Of a DNA stretch of 64,000 nt, positions 55,382-64,000 are shown piece after piece. Each line of letters begins with the position of its first letter. Position 1 is the first letter of the stretch. Origin of the DNA: Leptospira soteropolitanensis (GTDB taxonomy: Bacteria; Spirochaetota; Leptospiria; Leptospirales; Leptospiraceae); contig NZ_JAMQPN010000002.1 of NCBI RefSeq assembly GCF_026151655.1, positions 248,001-312,000 on the forward strand. Reading direction: 5' to 3'. The position numbers were made by a program, and so were the translations under genes. The notes beneath the pieces are model-generated. The model was not told the origin of the DNA and searched no databases. It was given only the letters and a program-made list of their open reading frames with translations.

Positions 55382-57004
55382 TTAATCCTCCGTTTTTTTA
55401 GCTAGTTTGGATGCGGCTCGAATGAATCCGGCAAATAATGGGTGTGGGTCCGTCGGTTTCGATTGAAATTCAGGATGAAACTGTACACCTACAAACCAAG
55501 GATGGTTAGCCACTTCCACAATTTCCGCCAAACTTCCGTCAGGCGAAAATCCGGTTAAATACATACCTTTTTTCTCAAAATCATCTTTGTAACGCAAAGT
55601 GAATTCAAACCTATGTCTATGTCTTTCAGAAATCCGTTCTGCTTTATATTCCGAAAAGGCAAGACTTCCTTTTTTGAGAATACAAGGGTAAGCACCTAGA
55701 CGCATGGTTCCACCCATACGTTCGATTTCTTTTTGTTCTTCAATCATAGAAATCACAGGATATTCTACATTGGGTTTGAATTCTGTAGAGTTTGCATCTT
55801 TGAAACCAAGAACATTTCTTGCAAATTCAATTACCGCACATTGCATTCCTAGACAAATTCCGAAAAATGGAATTTGTTTGGTTCTTGCATAATGAATCGC
55901 CGCAATTTTTCCTTCAATTCCACGTTCTCCAAAACCGCCAGGAACCAAAACTCCATGAACCCCTTTAAGAAGTTCTTTAATATTTTTAGAATCAATATCT
56001 TCTGGATTGATTTTAACAACGTTTACCTCTACGTCATTTGCAATCCCACCGTGAGCTAGAGATTCATAAACAGAACGATAAGCATCTTGTAAGGAAATAT
56101 ACTTACCAATTAACGCCACTTTTACGGTCTTTTTTGTATTACGAATCTTTTTGACCATATTTTCCCACTGGGAAAAATTGAGTTTTCGAAGATCCATACC
56201 AAGTGCATTTAAAACCACTTCATCTAATTTATCTTCCCGATACATGAGAGGAATTTCATAAATCGAAGTATCAATATCAACCGCAGAGATTACGTTTTGT
56301 TCTTTTACGTTACAAAAAAGAGAAATTTTGTTTTTCATCTCTTTCGACATAGGTTTATTGATTCGGCAAATTAAAATGTCTGGTTGGATTCCAAGAGCTA
56401 AAAGTTCCTTCACCGAGTGTTGGGTTGGTTTTGTTTTTGCTTCCCCAGCAGCCGTAATCGTTGGAACAAGAGTTAAATGTAAAAACAATACTTGGCTTGC
56501 ACCATGTTCATAACGCATTTGCCGAATGGCCTCGAGAAAGGGAACTGACTCAATGTCACCAACCGTTCCACCGATTTCCACAATCACAAAATCTGTTTCT
56601 TGATCGCGTGTTAGGTTATAAATCCGATTACGAATTTCATTGGTGATATGTGGTACAACCTGAACGGTTCTTCCTAAATAATCACCTTTTCTTTCTCTTT
56701 CGATTACCGCATGATAAATCTGGCCTGTGGATACGGAATTTTTTCTAGAAAATTTAGATTTTGTAAATCTTTCGTAATAACCTAAATCTAAATCTGTTTC
56801 TGCACCGTCTTCGGTTACATACACTTCCCCATGTTGGTACGGACTCATTGTACCTGGGTCAATGTTGATATAGGGATCCATTTTTTGTAAAGAGACGGTA
56901 TAACCCCTGGCTTCTAACAAACAACCGAGAGCTGCTACGGTAACGCCTTTTCCTAAAGAAGAGGAAACACCACCGGTAATAAAAATGTATCTGGTCTTGG
57001 ACAA
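55382..57004 (-). CDS. pyrG: CTP synthase
   Basis: Glutamine-dependent UTP-to-CTP conversion, supplying CTP for CMP-Kdo among others. Synthetase domain with FITGGVSSSLGKG, DPYINIDPGTMSPYQHGEV; glutaminase domain with PGGFGERG, GICLGMQ and VGVQFHPEF. The chosen start is the TTG at 57004 (LSKTRYIFITGG), which matches the family start and has GAGG upstream; the frame is also open from a TTG at 57016. Confidence 0.96.
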   Translation of the reverse strand: MSKTRYIFITGGVSSSLGKGVTVAALGCLLEARGYTVSLQKMDPYINIDPGTMSPYQHGEVYVTEDGAETDLDLGYYERFTKSKFSRKNSVSTGQIYHAVIERERKGDYLGRTVQVVPHITNEIRNRIYNLTRDQETDFVIVEIGGTVGDIESVPFLEAIRQMRYEHGASQVLFLHLTLVPTITAAGEAKTKPTQHSVKELLALGIQPDILICRINKPMSKEMKNKISLFCNVKEQNVISAVDIDTSIYEIPLMYREDKLDEVVLNALGMDLRKLNFSQWENMVKKIRNTKKTVKVALIGKYISLQDAYRSVYESLAHGGIANDVEVNVVKINPEDIDSKNIKELLKGVHGVLVPGGFGERGIEGKIAAIHYARTKQIPFFGICLGMQCAVIEFARNVLGFKDANSTEFKPNVEYPVISMIEEQKEIERMGGTMRLGAYPCILKKGSLAFSEYKAERISERHRHRFEFTLRYKDDFEKKGMYLTGFSPDGSLAEIVEVANHPWFVGVQFHPEFQSKPTDPHPLFAGFIRAASKLAKKTED

Positions 57005-57067
57005 AATGGACCTCAAAAATGAATGTTTTTTACAGAGTGGCGGGATTTGGGTCCAAAATCAATACGT

Positions 57068-57556
57068 TTAGGAAGGTGATTTGGCTTTTTCTAAAATCTT
57101 GGTAGTGGATTTTCCTTTGACAAAAGGCAAAATTTGAATATCCGCTCCCATCCCTTTTAAAATTTGGTATTCCGGCAGGGTTTCTACTTGGTAGTCTCCA
57201 CCTTTGGAGTGAACAGAAGGTTTTACTTTTTTTATGATTTCGAGTGGTGTATCTTCTCCGAATGAAGAAAGAAAATCCACAGAGGAAAGCCCGGCAAGAA
57301 CGATCATTCTATCTTCACAAGAATTGATTGGTCTAGATTCGCCTTTGAGTCGCCTAACACTTGCATCTTCGTTGACCCCAATCCATAACAAGTCTCCCAA
57401 ATCCCTTGCTTGTGCTAAGTAACTTACATGACCTGGATGTAAAATATCAAAACAACCATTAGTAAAAACAATTCGTTTCCCTTCGAGAGTCTTTCTTTTG
57501 GATTCAATCTGATCCCAAGGGATGATTTTGGAATTTAATTGATCGTAAAAACTCAT
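57068..57556 (-). CDS. rfaE2: D-glycero-beta-D-manno-heptose-1-phosphate adenylyltransferase
   Basis: Second half of the bifunctional HldE, here a separate gene. The nucleotidyltransferase core has FTNGCFDILHPGHVSYLAQAR (HxGH) and RLKGESRPI, with late KGKSTT. The ATG at 57556 (MSFYDQLNSK) directly follows the rfaE1 stop with a GGAGG site; the open frame upstream overlaps rfaE1. About 162 residues. Confidence 0.94.
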   Translation of the reverse strand: MSFYDQLNSKIIPWDQIESKRKTLEGKRIVFTNGCFDILHPGHVSYLAQARDLGDLLWIGVNEDASVRRLKGESRPINSCEDRMIVLAGLSSVDFLSSFGEDTPLEIIKKVKPSVHSKGGDYQVETLPEYQILKGMGADIQILPFVKGKSTTKILEKAKSPS

Positions 57557-57557
57557 G

Positions 57558-58571
57558 TTATCCCTCCAAATATCCCAATGTCTGTAAAGCTTCCTCAATT
57601 TCGCTTTGTGAAACTGTTGCGGCACCTAACTTACCCACAACAATACCTGCACTGACATTAGAAATGAGAGCCGCATCGGCAATGGACATTCCCGTAGCCA
57701 CAAAGGCAGTGTAAGTGGTAATCACTGTATCTCCTGCACCGGTTACATCAAATACTTCTTTGGCAACAGTTGGGATATGATAAAAGGAATCTGTTTTTCT
57801 TTCATAAATAGACATTCCTTTTTCGCCCCTGGTGATCATCATGGCATCGGGTGTGAGTTTTTCCGAGATTTCTTTGCAAGCGGTTTCAATTTCGGAATCA
57901 CTATTCAGTTTTCTACCCAAAGCCTTCCCTGCTTCATGATGATTGGGAGTCATAATATGGATATTTTGATATAGAAAAAAATGACTTACCTGTGGATCTA
58001 CCGTCACAATTTTATTTTCCCGGTTACAAAGACGAATCACCGACTGAATGAGAGATGGAGTCAGATACCCTTTGTCATAATCTGATAAAATTACAGCAGA
58101 ACATTCTTTTAATTTGGATTCCAATTGGTTAAGAATGGTATTTTCTTCTTCTTTCGTAAGGGGAACCACCTCTTCCCGGTCTACCCGACATATCTGTTGG
58201 TGAGAGGCAATGATCCTTGTTTTTAAAATGGTAGGTAAGTTTTTGGATTTTAATAATACTAAATTTTCTTTGGAAACGGAATGGGAGAGCAACAGTCCTT
58301 CTAAACAATCCCCTGCTTTGTCTTCTCCAATCCTTCCAAAAACGACTCCAGAGACTCCAATCGCTGATAAATTCTGAACCACATTCCCAGATCCACCTAA
58401 GGATTGTTTTTCGTTTCGAACCCAAACTACAGGCACGGGAGCTTCCGGGGAAATTCGTTCTACTGAACCAATTAAATATTCATCTAAAATCAAATCACCA
58501 ATCACAAGCACTTTGATTTTGCCTAAATCCTCAAAAGATTTATGAAGTGAAGTTTTCTTTATTTTCAACAA
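57558..58571 (-). CDS. rfaE1: D-glycero-beta-D-manno-heptose-7-phosphate kinase
   Basis: PfkB-family kinase forming the heptose-1,7-bisphosphate of LPS core synthesis. 337 residues: VLVIGDLILDEYLIGSVERISPEAPVPV, GGSGNVVQNLSAIG, DYDKGYLT and the PfkB signature DVTGAGDTVI. It pairs with the separate rfaE2. First gene of the long minus-strand LPS/rpoN/priA/ribosomal block and divergent from the LON-domain gene. Confidence 0.95.
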   Translation of the reverse strand: MLKIKKTSLHKSFEDLGKIKVLVIGDLILDEYLIGSVERISPEAPVPVVWVRNEKQSLGGSGNVVQNLSAIGVSGVVFGRIGEDKAGDCLEGLLLSHSVSKENLVLLKSKNLPTILKTRIIASHQQICRVDREEVVPLTKEEENTILNQLESKLKECSAVILSDYDKGYLTPSLIQSVIRLCNRENKIVTVDPQVSHFFLYQNIHIMTPNHHEAGKALGRKLNSDSEIETACKEISEKLTPDAMMITRGEKGMSIYERKTDSFYHIPTVAKEVFDVTGAGDTVITTYTAFVATGMSIADAALISNVSAGIVVGKLGAATVSQSEIEEALQTLGYLEG

Positions 58572-58625
58572 AGCCAGATCCTTGATTTGGTTTACAACTA
58601 AACATAGAATCTAAAACCTTTCTCT

Positions 58626-59234
58626 GTGTCAACCTTCCCCTTACCTCTCTTCCCCCTACCAGATGTATTTCTGTTTCCGGGAATGTTTTTGCCTCTCCAT
58701 ATCTTTGAACCTAGATATCGGATGATGCTCGATTTTTGTATGGAAAATGGTGGGGAAATGGGTATGGCTCCCTATCCCAAAAATTGGGTTGGTGCAGGAC
58801 TTCCACCCATCCCAGAAGTTGTGGGATATGGTCATATCATCCAAAAAGAATCCTTACCGGATGGGAGGTCTAATATCATCCTTGAAGGAATTGGCACCGC
58901 AGAAATTGTAAGTTTGGATTCCACAGATCCATTTTATATCGCACAAATTGTTCGCAGGGAACACCAAAGAAACAAAAACGTTTCAGAAGCATTAAAAGAA
59001 AAAATTGAAGAATTACTTGTTCTCACCAAACGGATCTTACTTGCCGAAGGTGCCGAAGAAGATTTGATCTTAAAAATGAACCAAATTTTAGTTCATCCCT
59101 ATCCTGTAGATTTTATAGCATCACTCATCTACTTTGACTTCAAAACTAAACAAAACATTTTAGAAACAACTCATTTAGAAACCAAAGCCGATCTTTTAAA
59201 ATCGGTTTTACTTGGGCTTAATTTGGGTGAGTAG
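58626..59234 (+). CDS. Stand-alone LON substrate-binding-domain protein
   Basis: 202 residues of the Lon N-terminal (PUA-like) domain only, without ATPase or protease: PLPLFPLPDVFLFPGMFLPLHIFEPRYR, then VGYGHIIQKESLPDGRSNIILEG. GTG start. Such proteins exist in many bacteria and are not proteases. It converges on the unknown 223-aa gene with a 17-base overlap of the ends. No partner suggests a role. Confidence 0.88.
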   Translation: MSTFPLPLFPLPDVFLFPGMFLPLHIFEPRYRMMLDFCMENGGEMGMAPYPKNWVGAGLPPIPEVVGYGHIIQKESLPDGRSNIILEGIGTAEIVSLDSTDPFYIAQIVRREHQRNKNVSEALKEKIEELLVLTKRILLAEGAEEDLILKMNQILVHPYPVDFIASLIYFDFKTKQNILETTHLETKADLLKSVLLGLNLGE

Positions 59235-59889
59235 GTGATTTTATTTTTAACTCTGCTACCAAAAATAGAAATTCAGGTAAATCAGTAGGATTTTCACGAA
59301 AGAAAACCCGCGGGTTTGTTTCCTTAGAATTTAGATACAAATAACTAGAGTTTTCTTTTCGAATATAAGCACGTTCCAAGTAGTGATGAGCCTGAGAATA
59401 TTGCAAAAAATCTTTCATCAAATCACTGATCGCAATATCGCCTTCACTTTGTTTGTTGGTAGCGGAAAAAAAGACAGAAGTAGTATCTTTATCTTGCCTC
59501 TCCCAATGGAACTCGCTAGTCCAGTGTCCTTTTCCACTGAAAGTAAGGGCGGGAACAAGAGAATCAGAAACCAAATTCGGAATGAATTCTTGGGATTCCC
59601 AAGGAACTCCTTTACCTAAAAAATTCACTTTGGCTAAGTAAGTTTTCCAAAACTTAGAAAGTCCTTTCACCTGGAGTTTAGGCAAAGACAAACTCTCTCT
59701 TAAAAAACCTCTCAAAGTTAAAAATCCTAAAAAACCCAAATGAACTTGGGTCACTGATTGAAAATCCCAAACTTCTTCCTGTTTCAACGGAGATAAAAAC
59801 AAGGAATCCATCGCATAAAAGTCCTGGTGTTGGTAGGGGTAAAAAACGCCTGTAGAAGACGAAACTAATGATCCATCCGATCGATTCAC
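59218..59889 (-). CDS. Hypothetical protein (223 aa)
   Basis: No domain recognised. The start codon is a GTG with no Shine-Dalgarno; the frame is open further upstream (a hydrophobic FLLFSFLSSVDILI run) but contains no start before the terminator hairpin, so the true N-terminus is uncertain. That run could be a signal sequence, implying export. Contains repeated aromatic/hydrophobic strands (VHLGFLGFLTLRGFL) and ends beyond the LON gene stop. Confidence 0.5.
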   Translation of the reverse strand: MNRSDGSLVSSSTGVFYPYQHQDFYAMDSLFLSPLKQEEVWDFQSVTQVHLGFLGFLTLRGFLRESLSLPKLQVKGLSKFWKTYLAKVNFLGKGVPWESQEFIPNLVSDSLVPALTFSGKGHWTSEFHWERQDKDTTSVFFSATNKQSEGDIAISDLMKDFLQYSQAHHYLERAYIRKENSSYLYLNSKETNPRVFFRENPTDLPEFLFLVAELKIKSPTHPN

Positions 59890-59929
59890 AATTAGAATAT
59901 CGACGGAAGATAAAAAAGAGAAGAGTAAA

Positions 59930-59951
59930 AACCGCCTGAGAACAGGCGGTT
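59930..59951 (-). terminator. Intrinsic terminator after the acyl-CoA ligase gene
   Basis: AACCGCCTG pairs perfectly with CAGGCGGTT (9 bp) around a 4-base loop. Read on the minus strand it is followed by TTTA and a T-rich stretch, 16 bases after the ligase stop. Confidence 0.85.
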
Positions 59952-59966
59952 GAAGATTAAATTTTC

Positions 59967-61901
59967 TTAATCTGCAGCGTACAAAGCAGCAATCTTATCT
60001 TTGTATTTTTCTGTGATCAAGTGTCGTTTCATTTTGAAAAGGTTTGTCAATTCATCACCAACTTCAAACGGTTTGGTAATGAGGATAAAAGGTGTTACCT
60101 GTTCGAAAGACTTAAATCCCGTTTTGGTATTGTTCAAAGCTTTGATTTCCTTTTTGTAGAAATCAAGAACCTTCGGATTTTCAATGAGTTTCTGTTTATC
60201 AGTCTCGGAAATTCCGTTTTCTTTTGCCCATTCTGTCAACTTGTCAAAATCAGGAACAACAAGAGCACCTAGATTCTTTTGGTCTTGGCCAATCACCATA
60301 ACTTGCGCTATGAAAGGAGACTCTGTGAGTTTGTCTTCGATCGGAACCGGTTCCACGTTTTCTCCACCGAGTAAAACTACAGTATCTTTCGCACGGCCAG
60401 TGATGGTAAGGGTCTTTTTGAAATTGAACATTCCAATATCTCCTGTATCCATCCAACCATCTTTTAGAACCTTAGCCGTAGTTTCAGGATTTTTGTAATA
60501 GCCTTTCATCACCTGCGGTCCACGGATATGGATGACTCCACGAGCACCGTATTTTCCCGAAATGAGTCTTTGGTTAGCATCAATGTGAGTGAGAACATTG
60601 CCCAAATCATCCCGGATTTGCACAGATGTCTCAGGAGTGATGACCCCAACAGAACCTTGGACTAATTTTTTGAAAGTTCGAACAGAGATTACCGGAGAAG
60701 TTTCCGTCATTCCATACCCTTCCAAAACATTGATTCCGATATCATTAAAGAAAGCATCCACATGTCTTTGGAGAGCTCCACCACCGGAAACAGAGGCTTT
60801 TAATTCCCCACCAGTAGCCTCACGGATTTTAGACAGAACCACTAAATCCAATAAGAAGTATGGAATGGCCAAAACGATAGCTACAACCAAGTAGTAGAAA
60901 CCTTTGAAAAGGGAAACGATTGGATTTCTTCCTACATAGTCGACTTGGTTTCCTTTTAAAAACCTTGTAGCTGCATTAAAGTGTTTCGAGAAAAAATAAG
61001 CCATGTTGAACAAACCACGACGAATCGCCGGAGTTTGTTTTGGATCATTAATTCTTGTGTAAATTCCGTTGTAGATACTTTCCCAAAGTCTTGGAGCAGA
61101 AGCCATAAAAGTAGGTTTTGCCTTTTTCATGTCATCTCTAAGGTCACGAACGTTGGTATAATATGTAGCACAACCAGCCGCAATGGCTAAGTATTCAAAA
61201 ACCCTTTCAAATACGTGCCACACAGGAAGGATAGACAACATTCTTTCGTCTTCCTTAATATCGATCATACTTCCTAAAATGACAGACGTTTGGTGAATCA
61301 TGTTGCTATGTTTCAACATAACACCTTTTGGCATCCCTGTGGTTCCAGAAGTATAAATGATGGTAAAGAGGTCATCAGGAGCGATTGCTTTCATTCGCTC
61401 TTCTGCTTTTTTAGACCCCTTAGCACGAAGCTCTTTTCCCTTTTCGATTAAGTCGTACAGCTTTAGAACACCAGTCGCAGTAGATTTTTTATCCATAACG
61501 ATGAGTGTTTTGGCAAATTCTAATTGAGAGCGGTTCTTTTGAAATTTCTCGAGCATTTTATCATTCTCAAGAAAAATCACTTTTGCTTCACAATGGTTTA
61601 GAATATAAGCAATTTCTGAATCGGTAATGTCAGTTCCACGAGGAACATCTGCTGCACCTGCCATGAGGATTCCATAATCGGAAACGATCCATTCCAATCG
61701 GTTATCAGCAAGCAAGGCAACATTTTCCTTGGCAGCAACACCCAAATCAATGAGAGCTTCTGCTAAGTTGATACCAAGATCATATACTTCTTTAAAAGTG
61801 ACGGGTTGATAGGATTTAGATTCGTCTTTACTGACGAACGCGGGGCGGTTCCCAAATTTTTCAGCACTCTGCTGGAAGAGTTCGGGCAAATTGGCTGGCA
61901 T
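59967..61901 (-). CDS. Long-chain fatty-acid--CoA ligase (AMP-forming)
   Basis: Activates fatty acids via acyl-adenylate. 644 residues: P-loop [35 protein letters not shown] and [18 protein letters not shown] hydrophobic segment (about 335-360, [22 protein letters not shown]) is typical of the FadD15/FACL-like subgroup and may dock to the membrane. It stands alone between a terminator and a T-rich gap. The exact chain length specificity is not predictable. Confidence 0.93.
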   Translation of the reverse strand: MPANLPELFQQSAEKFGNRPAFVSKDESKSYQPVTFKEVYDLGINLAEALIDLGVAAKENVALLADNRLEWIVSDYGILMAGAADVPRGTDITDSEIAYILNHCEAKVIFLENDKMLEKFQKNRSQLEFAKTLIVMDKKSTATGVLKLYDLIEKGKELRAKGSKKAEERMKAIAPDDLFTIIYTSGTTGMPKGVMLKHSNMIHQTSVILGSMIDIKEDERMLSILPVWHVFERVFEYLAIAAGCATYYTNVRDLRDDMKKAKPTFMASAPRLWESIYNGIYTRINDPKQTPAIRRGLFNMAYFFSKHFNAATRFLKGNQVDYVGRNPIVSLFKGFYYLVVAIVLAIPYFLLDLVVLSKIREATGGELKASVSGGGALQRHVDAFFNDIGINVLEGYGMTETSPVISVRTFKKLVQGSVGVITPETSVQIRDDLGNVLTHIDANQRLISGKYGARGVIHIRGPQVMKGYYKNPETTAKVLKDGWMDTGDIGMFNFKKTLTITGRAKDTVVLLGGENVEPVPIEDKLTESPFIAQVMVIGQDQKNLGALVVPDFDKLTEWAKENGISETDKQKLIENPKVLDFYKKEIKALNNTKTGFKSFEQVTPFILITKPFEVGDELTNLFKMKRHLITEKYKDKIAALYAAD

Positions 61902-62036
61902 TATTCTGACTCCTTTCTCAAAAGAAAACGTAAAAAGGTATCTTTAATGGACTTTTTTAAAGAACATGAGTCAAGACATTTTCAATCTTGTCATTGAAAT
62001 CAAAGGAAATTCAAAATGTTGTTTCGCATTGCACAA

Positions 62037-62555
62037 TTATGGCAGTTCGGACGCAGCCCACACATGAGAGCGAATGACAAGCCCCGATAGGTCAGATCCA
62101 ACAAGTCCATACTGGCGGTATACAATCTTACCTGACCGATCGAAGACAAGGAGGCAAGGAATTCCTTCGACGTGATAAAAATCTGTCAATTTCCAGTCTT
62201 TATCCAGTAAGGTGGGGTAACTCATCTTAAGTCGTTCCATATCTTTTTTGATTTTTTCTATGGGTTCCGAAGTATCAGTGTTAATCCCTCGAAAGACAAA
62301 ATCCTTTTCGGATACGGAAGACTTCCATTGGTTGATGGTGGGAACCGCTTTTGCGCAAGGCTCACACCAAGTGGCCCAAAAATCCAAAACAAGAACCTTC
62401 CCTTGAAAAGATTCCAAACGTTCGACATCGCCACCCACTGTGGTTAAGGGTCCTGTATAAAAATCGTTCTGTTCCCCTTCTGGTTTACAAAAAAAGAGAG
62501 AAAGAAGAAAGATCAGATAAAAACTGGATTTAACGTGTCGCAAAGTTTGGGTCAT
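62037..62555 (-). CDS. TlpA-like thioredoxin lipoprotein
   Basis: About 172 residues from the ATG at 62555; a second ATG at 62570 would overlap the divergent gene. Signal with LLSLFFC as lipobox, then a thioredoxin fold with the redox motif WCEPC (FWATWCEPCAKAVP) and a cis-proline strand GIPCLLVFD. An extra cysteine follows that proline. Probably an outer- or inner-membrane-anchored periplasmic disulfide reductase of the TlpA/ResA type. Its redox partner is unknown. Confidence 0.88.
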   Translation of the reverse strand: MTQTLRHVKSSFYLIFLLSLFFCKPEGEQNDFYTGPLTTVGGDVERLESFQGKVLVLDFWATWCEPCAKAVPTINQWKSSVSEKDFVFRGINTDTSEPIEKIKKDMERLKMSYPTLLDKDWKLTDFYHVEGIPCLLVFDRSGKIVYRQYGLVGSDLSGLVIRSHVWAASELP

Positions 62556-62560
62556 CCTAT

Positions 62561-62956
62561 TTGAATTCATTAATTTATAATTACTTTTCCAACTTAGACG
62601 AATGGAATGATTACGTAAAGGGAAACTGGAGAGGAAAAGGAATTTCTATGATTCCGTCTACAGTCCAACCTTATGAATCAGGAGATGAAACAACCGTTAT
62701 CTGGAAAGCCAATACAAAGGAAATCAAGTCTTATTTTAAACGTGGTAAATCAGAATTTTCTTTCATTTGGTTATTGGAATCAGATGTCCTTTGTGATCGA
62801 ATCAAATTAATTGCAAAAGATGCTGACTGGGAATGCGAAATCCAAGCCATGACAAAGGATAGATTCCATTTGCACGTACTTCCCCAATCAGATAAATCGA
62901 AAATTCTATACTCGGGTGTGGTCACAAAGAAGACTGGTCTACTCTCCTTCCTTTAA
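62561..62956 (+). CDS. Hypothetical protein (131 aa)
   Basis: Not recognised. 131 residues, no signal or membrane segment, beta-rich with several tryptophans (DEWNDYVKGNWRGKGIS, TTVIWKANTKEI). The start is 5 bases from the divergent TlpA gene and its end overlaps the glycosyltransferase end by 18 bases. The gene shares a short promoter region with the thioredoxin gene. Confidence 0.55.
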   Translation: MNSLIYNYFSNLDEWNDYVKGNWRGKGISMIPSTVQPYESGDETTVIWKANTKEIKSYFKRGKSEFSFIWLLESDVLCDRIKLIAKDADWECEIQAMTKDRFHLHVLPQSDKSKILYSGVVTKKTGLLSFL

Positions 62957-64000
62957 AACCTTTCTAAAAACTTCTTCAGTAATTTTGGCCGCATTTTCCC
63001 AAGTAAATTCAGAAATCGTTACTTCTTGAGGTTTCGGATCTGCAAAATATTTTTTAATGGATTCAGCCCAAAGTTTTGCATCTTCATGAGTTTTATAAGG
63101 TAAATAGACAACACCTTGTTTTCCAATTTCGTGGAAAGTAGGAATATCCGAGACAATACAATTCAATCCGTGGAATATCGCTTCTACCATAGGAATCCCA
63201 AAACCTTCATATTTACTGGCAAAGGCAAACAGACCTGCCTTTTTGTAAATATGCTGTAAATCGGAGTCAGACACTGAATCCAAAATATGAATGTCTTTGT
63301 ATAAAGCGCGTTCCTGCAACAATTCCTCAATAAATTCTGGCGACTCCCAACCAATTTTTCCTACGATCACCCAAGGACGATAATGATGAGGATCCAATTT
63401 ACGATATTCGCGGAATACATCTAATAAGAATGGATAGTTTTTTCTTGGTTCTATTGTTGAAACAGATAACAAAAAATCATTACCTAAATCCTTTACACAA
63501 TTAGAAGGCTCTACTTCCAAAAGTTTCAACATCTCCTTTGGATTCACACCAGGATAAGATACACCTGTTTTTTCTATAGGGTATCCAAACTTACGACACA
63601 TATCATCACTCGTCTGTTTAGAAATGGAAAGAATGAAACTTGACCGTCTAACAGAATAACTCTGAAAAAGTCTTTGTTGGAATTTAGCAATCCAACGCAT
63701 AGTTTCGGGGTATAAATATAAAACTAAATCGCAGTAAGTTAAAACCGCACGAAGTGCACTAGGCAAAAAAGGCGGTAACACCTGTTGGGAACCCCAAAAC
63801 AAATCTAATCGATGTTTTAGTAAATAGAAAGGAACAAAAAGATTATAATACAAACCGCCTTTCCATTTCAAAAAACCTCCACCCGATACCCAAGTTACAT
63901 TAGGAAGATCCAAAACAGTTTTATGGTCATCATGAATCGGTAAATGGGAAAACAGAAAGAAATCATATTCCTCTTTATGTGGAAATGCCTTTAAGGTTTC
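62939..64000 (-). CDS. Glycosyltransferase family 4 (GT-B), 5' end outside the window
   Basis: Group-1 glycosyltransferase of the mannosyltransferase-like GT4 type. The frame starts visibly with a TTG at 63913 but is open to the window edge (29 more codons reading DFFLFSHLPIHDD), so the true start lies beyond 64000. Motifs: LSVSTIEPRKNYPFLLDVF and the E-x7-E pair in FASKYEGFGIPMVEAIFHG. Role in envelope polysaccharide or LPS assembly is inferred. Confidence 0.88.
   Translation of the reverse strand, partial: ETLKAFPHKEEYDFFLFSHLPIHDDHKTVLDLPNVTWVSGGGFLKWKGGLYYNLFVPFYLLKHRLDLFWGSQQVLPPFLPSALRAVLTYCDLVLYLYPETMRWIAKFQQRLFQSYSVRRSSFILSISKQTSDDMCRKFGYPIEKTGVSYPGVNPKEMLKLLEVEPSNCVKDLGNDFLLSVSTIEPRKNYPFLLDVFREYRKLDPHHYRPWVIVGKIGWESPEFIEELLQERALYKDIHILDSVSDSDLQHIYKKAGLFAFASKYEGFGIPMVEAIFHGLNCIVSDIPTFHEIGKQGVVYLPYKTHEDAKLWAESIKKYFADPKPQEVTISEFTWENAAKITEEVFRKVLKEGE

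Noticed and set aside
58626..59234. Lon protease
   Set aside because: Only the N-terminal substrate-binding domain is present; no ATPase or Ser-Lys protease motifs.

Overview
The window looks like a chromosomal segment of a spirochaete of the genus Leptospira, probably a free-living species. This is an inference from family content and style, not a database match. The supports are AT-rich DNA, lipoboxes ending in H-C or F-C after a hydrophobic run, frequent TTG/GTG starts, a B12-dependent class II ribonucleotide reductase, an Lpt/Kdo/heptose LPS block, an HPr/HprK/RpoN block, and a one-operon type II secretion system. Almost everything is chromosomal core. The only clearly accessory or decaying stretch is about 11.7-13.2 kb.

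Layout. 1-3.8 kb: 3' end of lepA, then a translationally coupled pair (a PLP-enzyme-like protein and a GT2 glycosyltransferase). 4.1-7.4 kb: sdhCAB on the minus strand. 7.6-11.7 kb: a small exported protein, a SulP transporter fused to a beta-carbonic anhydrase, a DoxX-like membrane protein and a lipoprotein. 11.7-13.2 kb: a decayed DDE transposase remnant, an AHSA1-type gene cut by a deletion, and its ArsR regulator preceded by a perfect palindrome. 13.4-16.1 kb: a Baeyer-Villiger-type flavin monooxygenase, a possible 53-aa ORF, an L,D-transpeptidase and tRNA-Asn. 16.1-19.7 kb: class II RNR (nrdJ).

19.9-33.4 kb (minus): a type II secretion operon in order gspC-D-E-F-G-H-I-J-K-L-M-N, preceded by a LysM-M23 peptidase and a lipoprotein gene. 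33.5-34.9 kb: comM/yifB on the plus strand, convergent with a long minus-strand block. That block, read in transcription order, starts with LPS and membrane genes (rfaE1, rfaE2, pyrG, kdsA, lptC, lptA, lptB). It continues with rpoN, hprK, HPr, and an NtrY/NtrX-like two-component pair. Next come a UDG-like Fe-S protein, priA, fmt, a PASTA protein and rpe. It ends with the ribosome-biogenesis cluster rpsP-khpA-rimM-trmD-rplS-rnhB, a FlhB-tail-like export switch protein, an HD-GYP-like protein and yraN.

58.6-64 kb: a stand-alone LON-substrate-binding protein, an unknown protein, a long-chain acyl-CoA ligase, a TlpA-like lipoprotein thioredoxin, an unknown 131-aa protein, and a GT4 glycosyltransferase cut by the window edge.

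No complete insertion sequence, prophage, CRISPR array, toxin-antitoxin or recognisable defence system was seen. The most interesting signals are erosions of normally conserved motifs in otherwise intact genes: PriA has lost half its zinc cysteines, the NtrX-like regulator lacks GAFTGA although it lies near rpoN, the HD-GYP protein lacks the HD histidine, and a family-4 UDG relative keeps its Fe-S cysteines but not its catalytic motifs. A second set is palindromic sites and a deletion scar in the arsR region.
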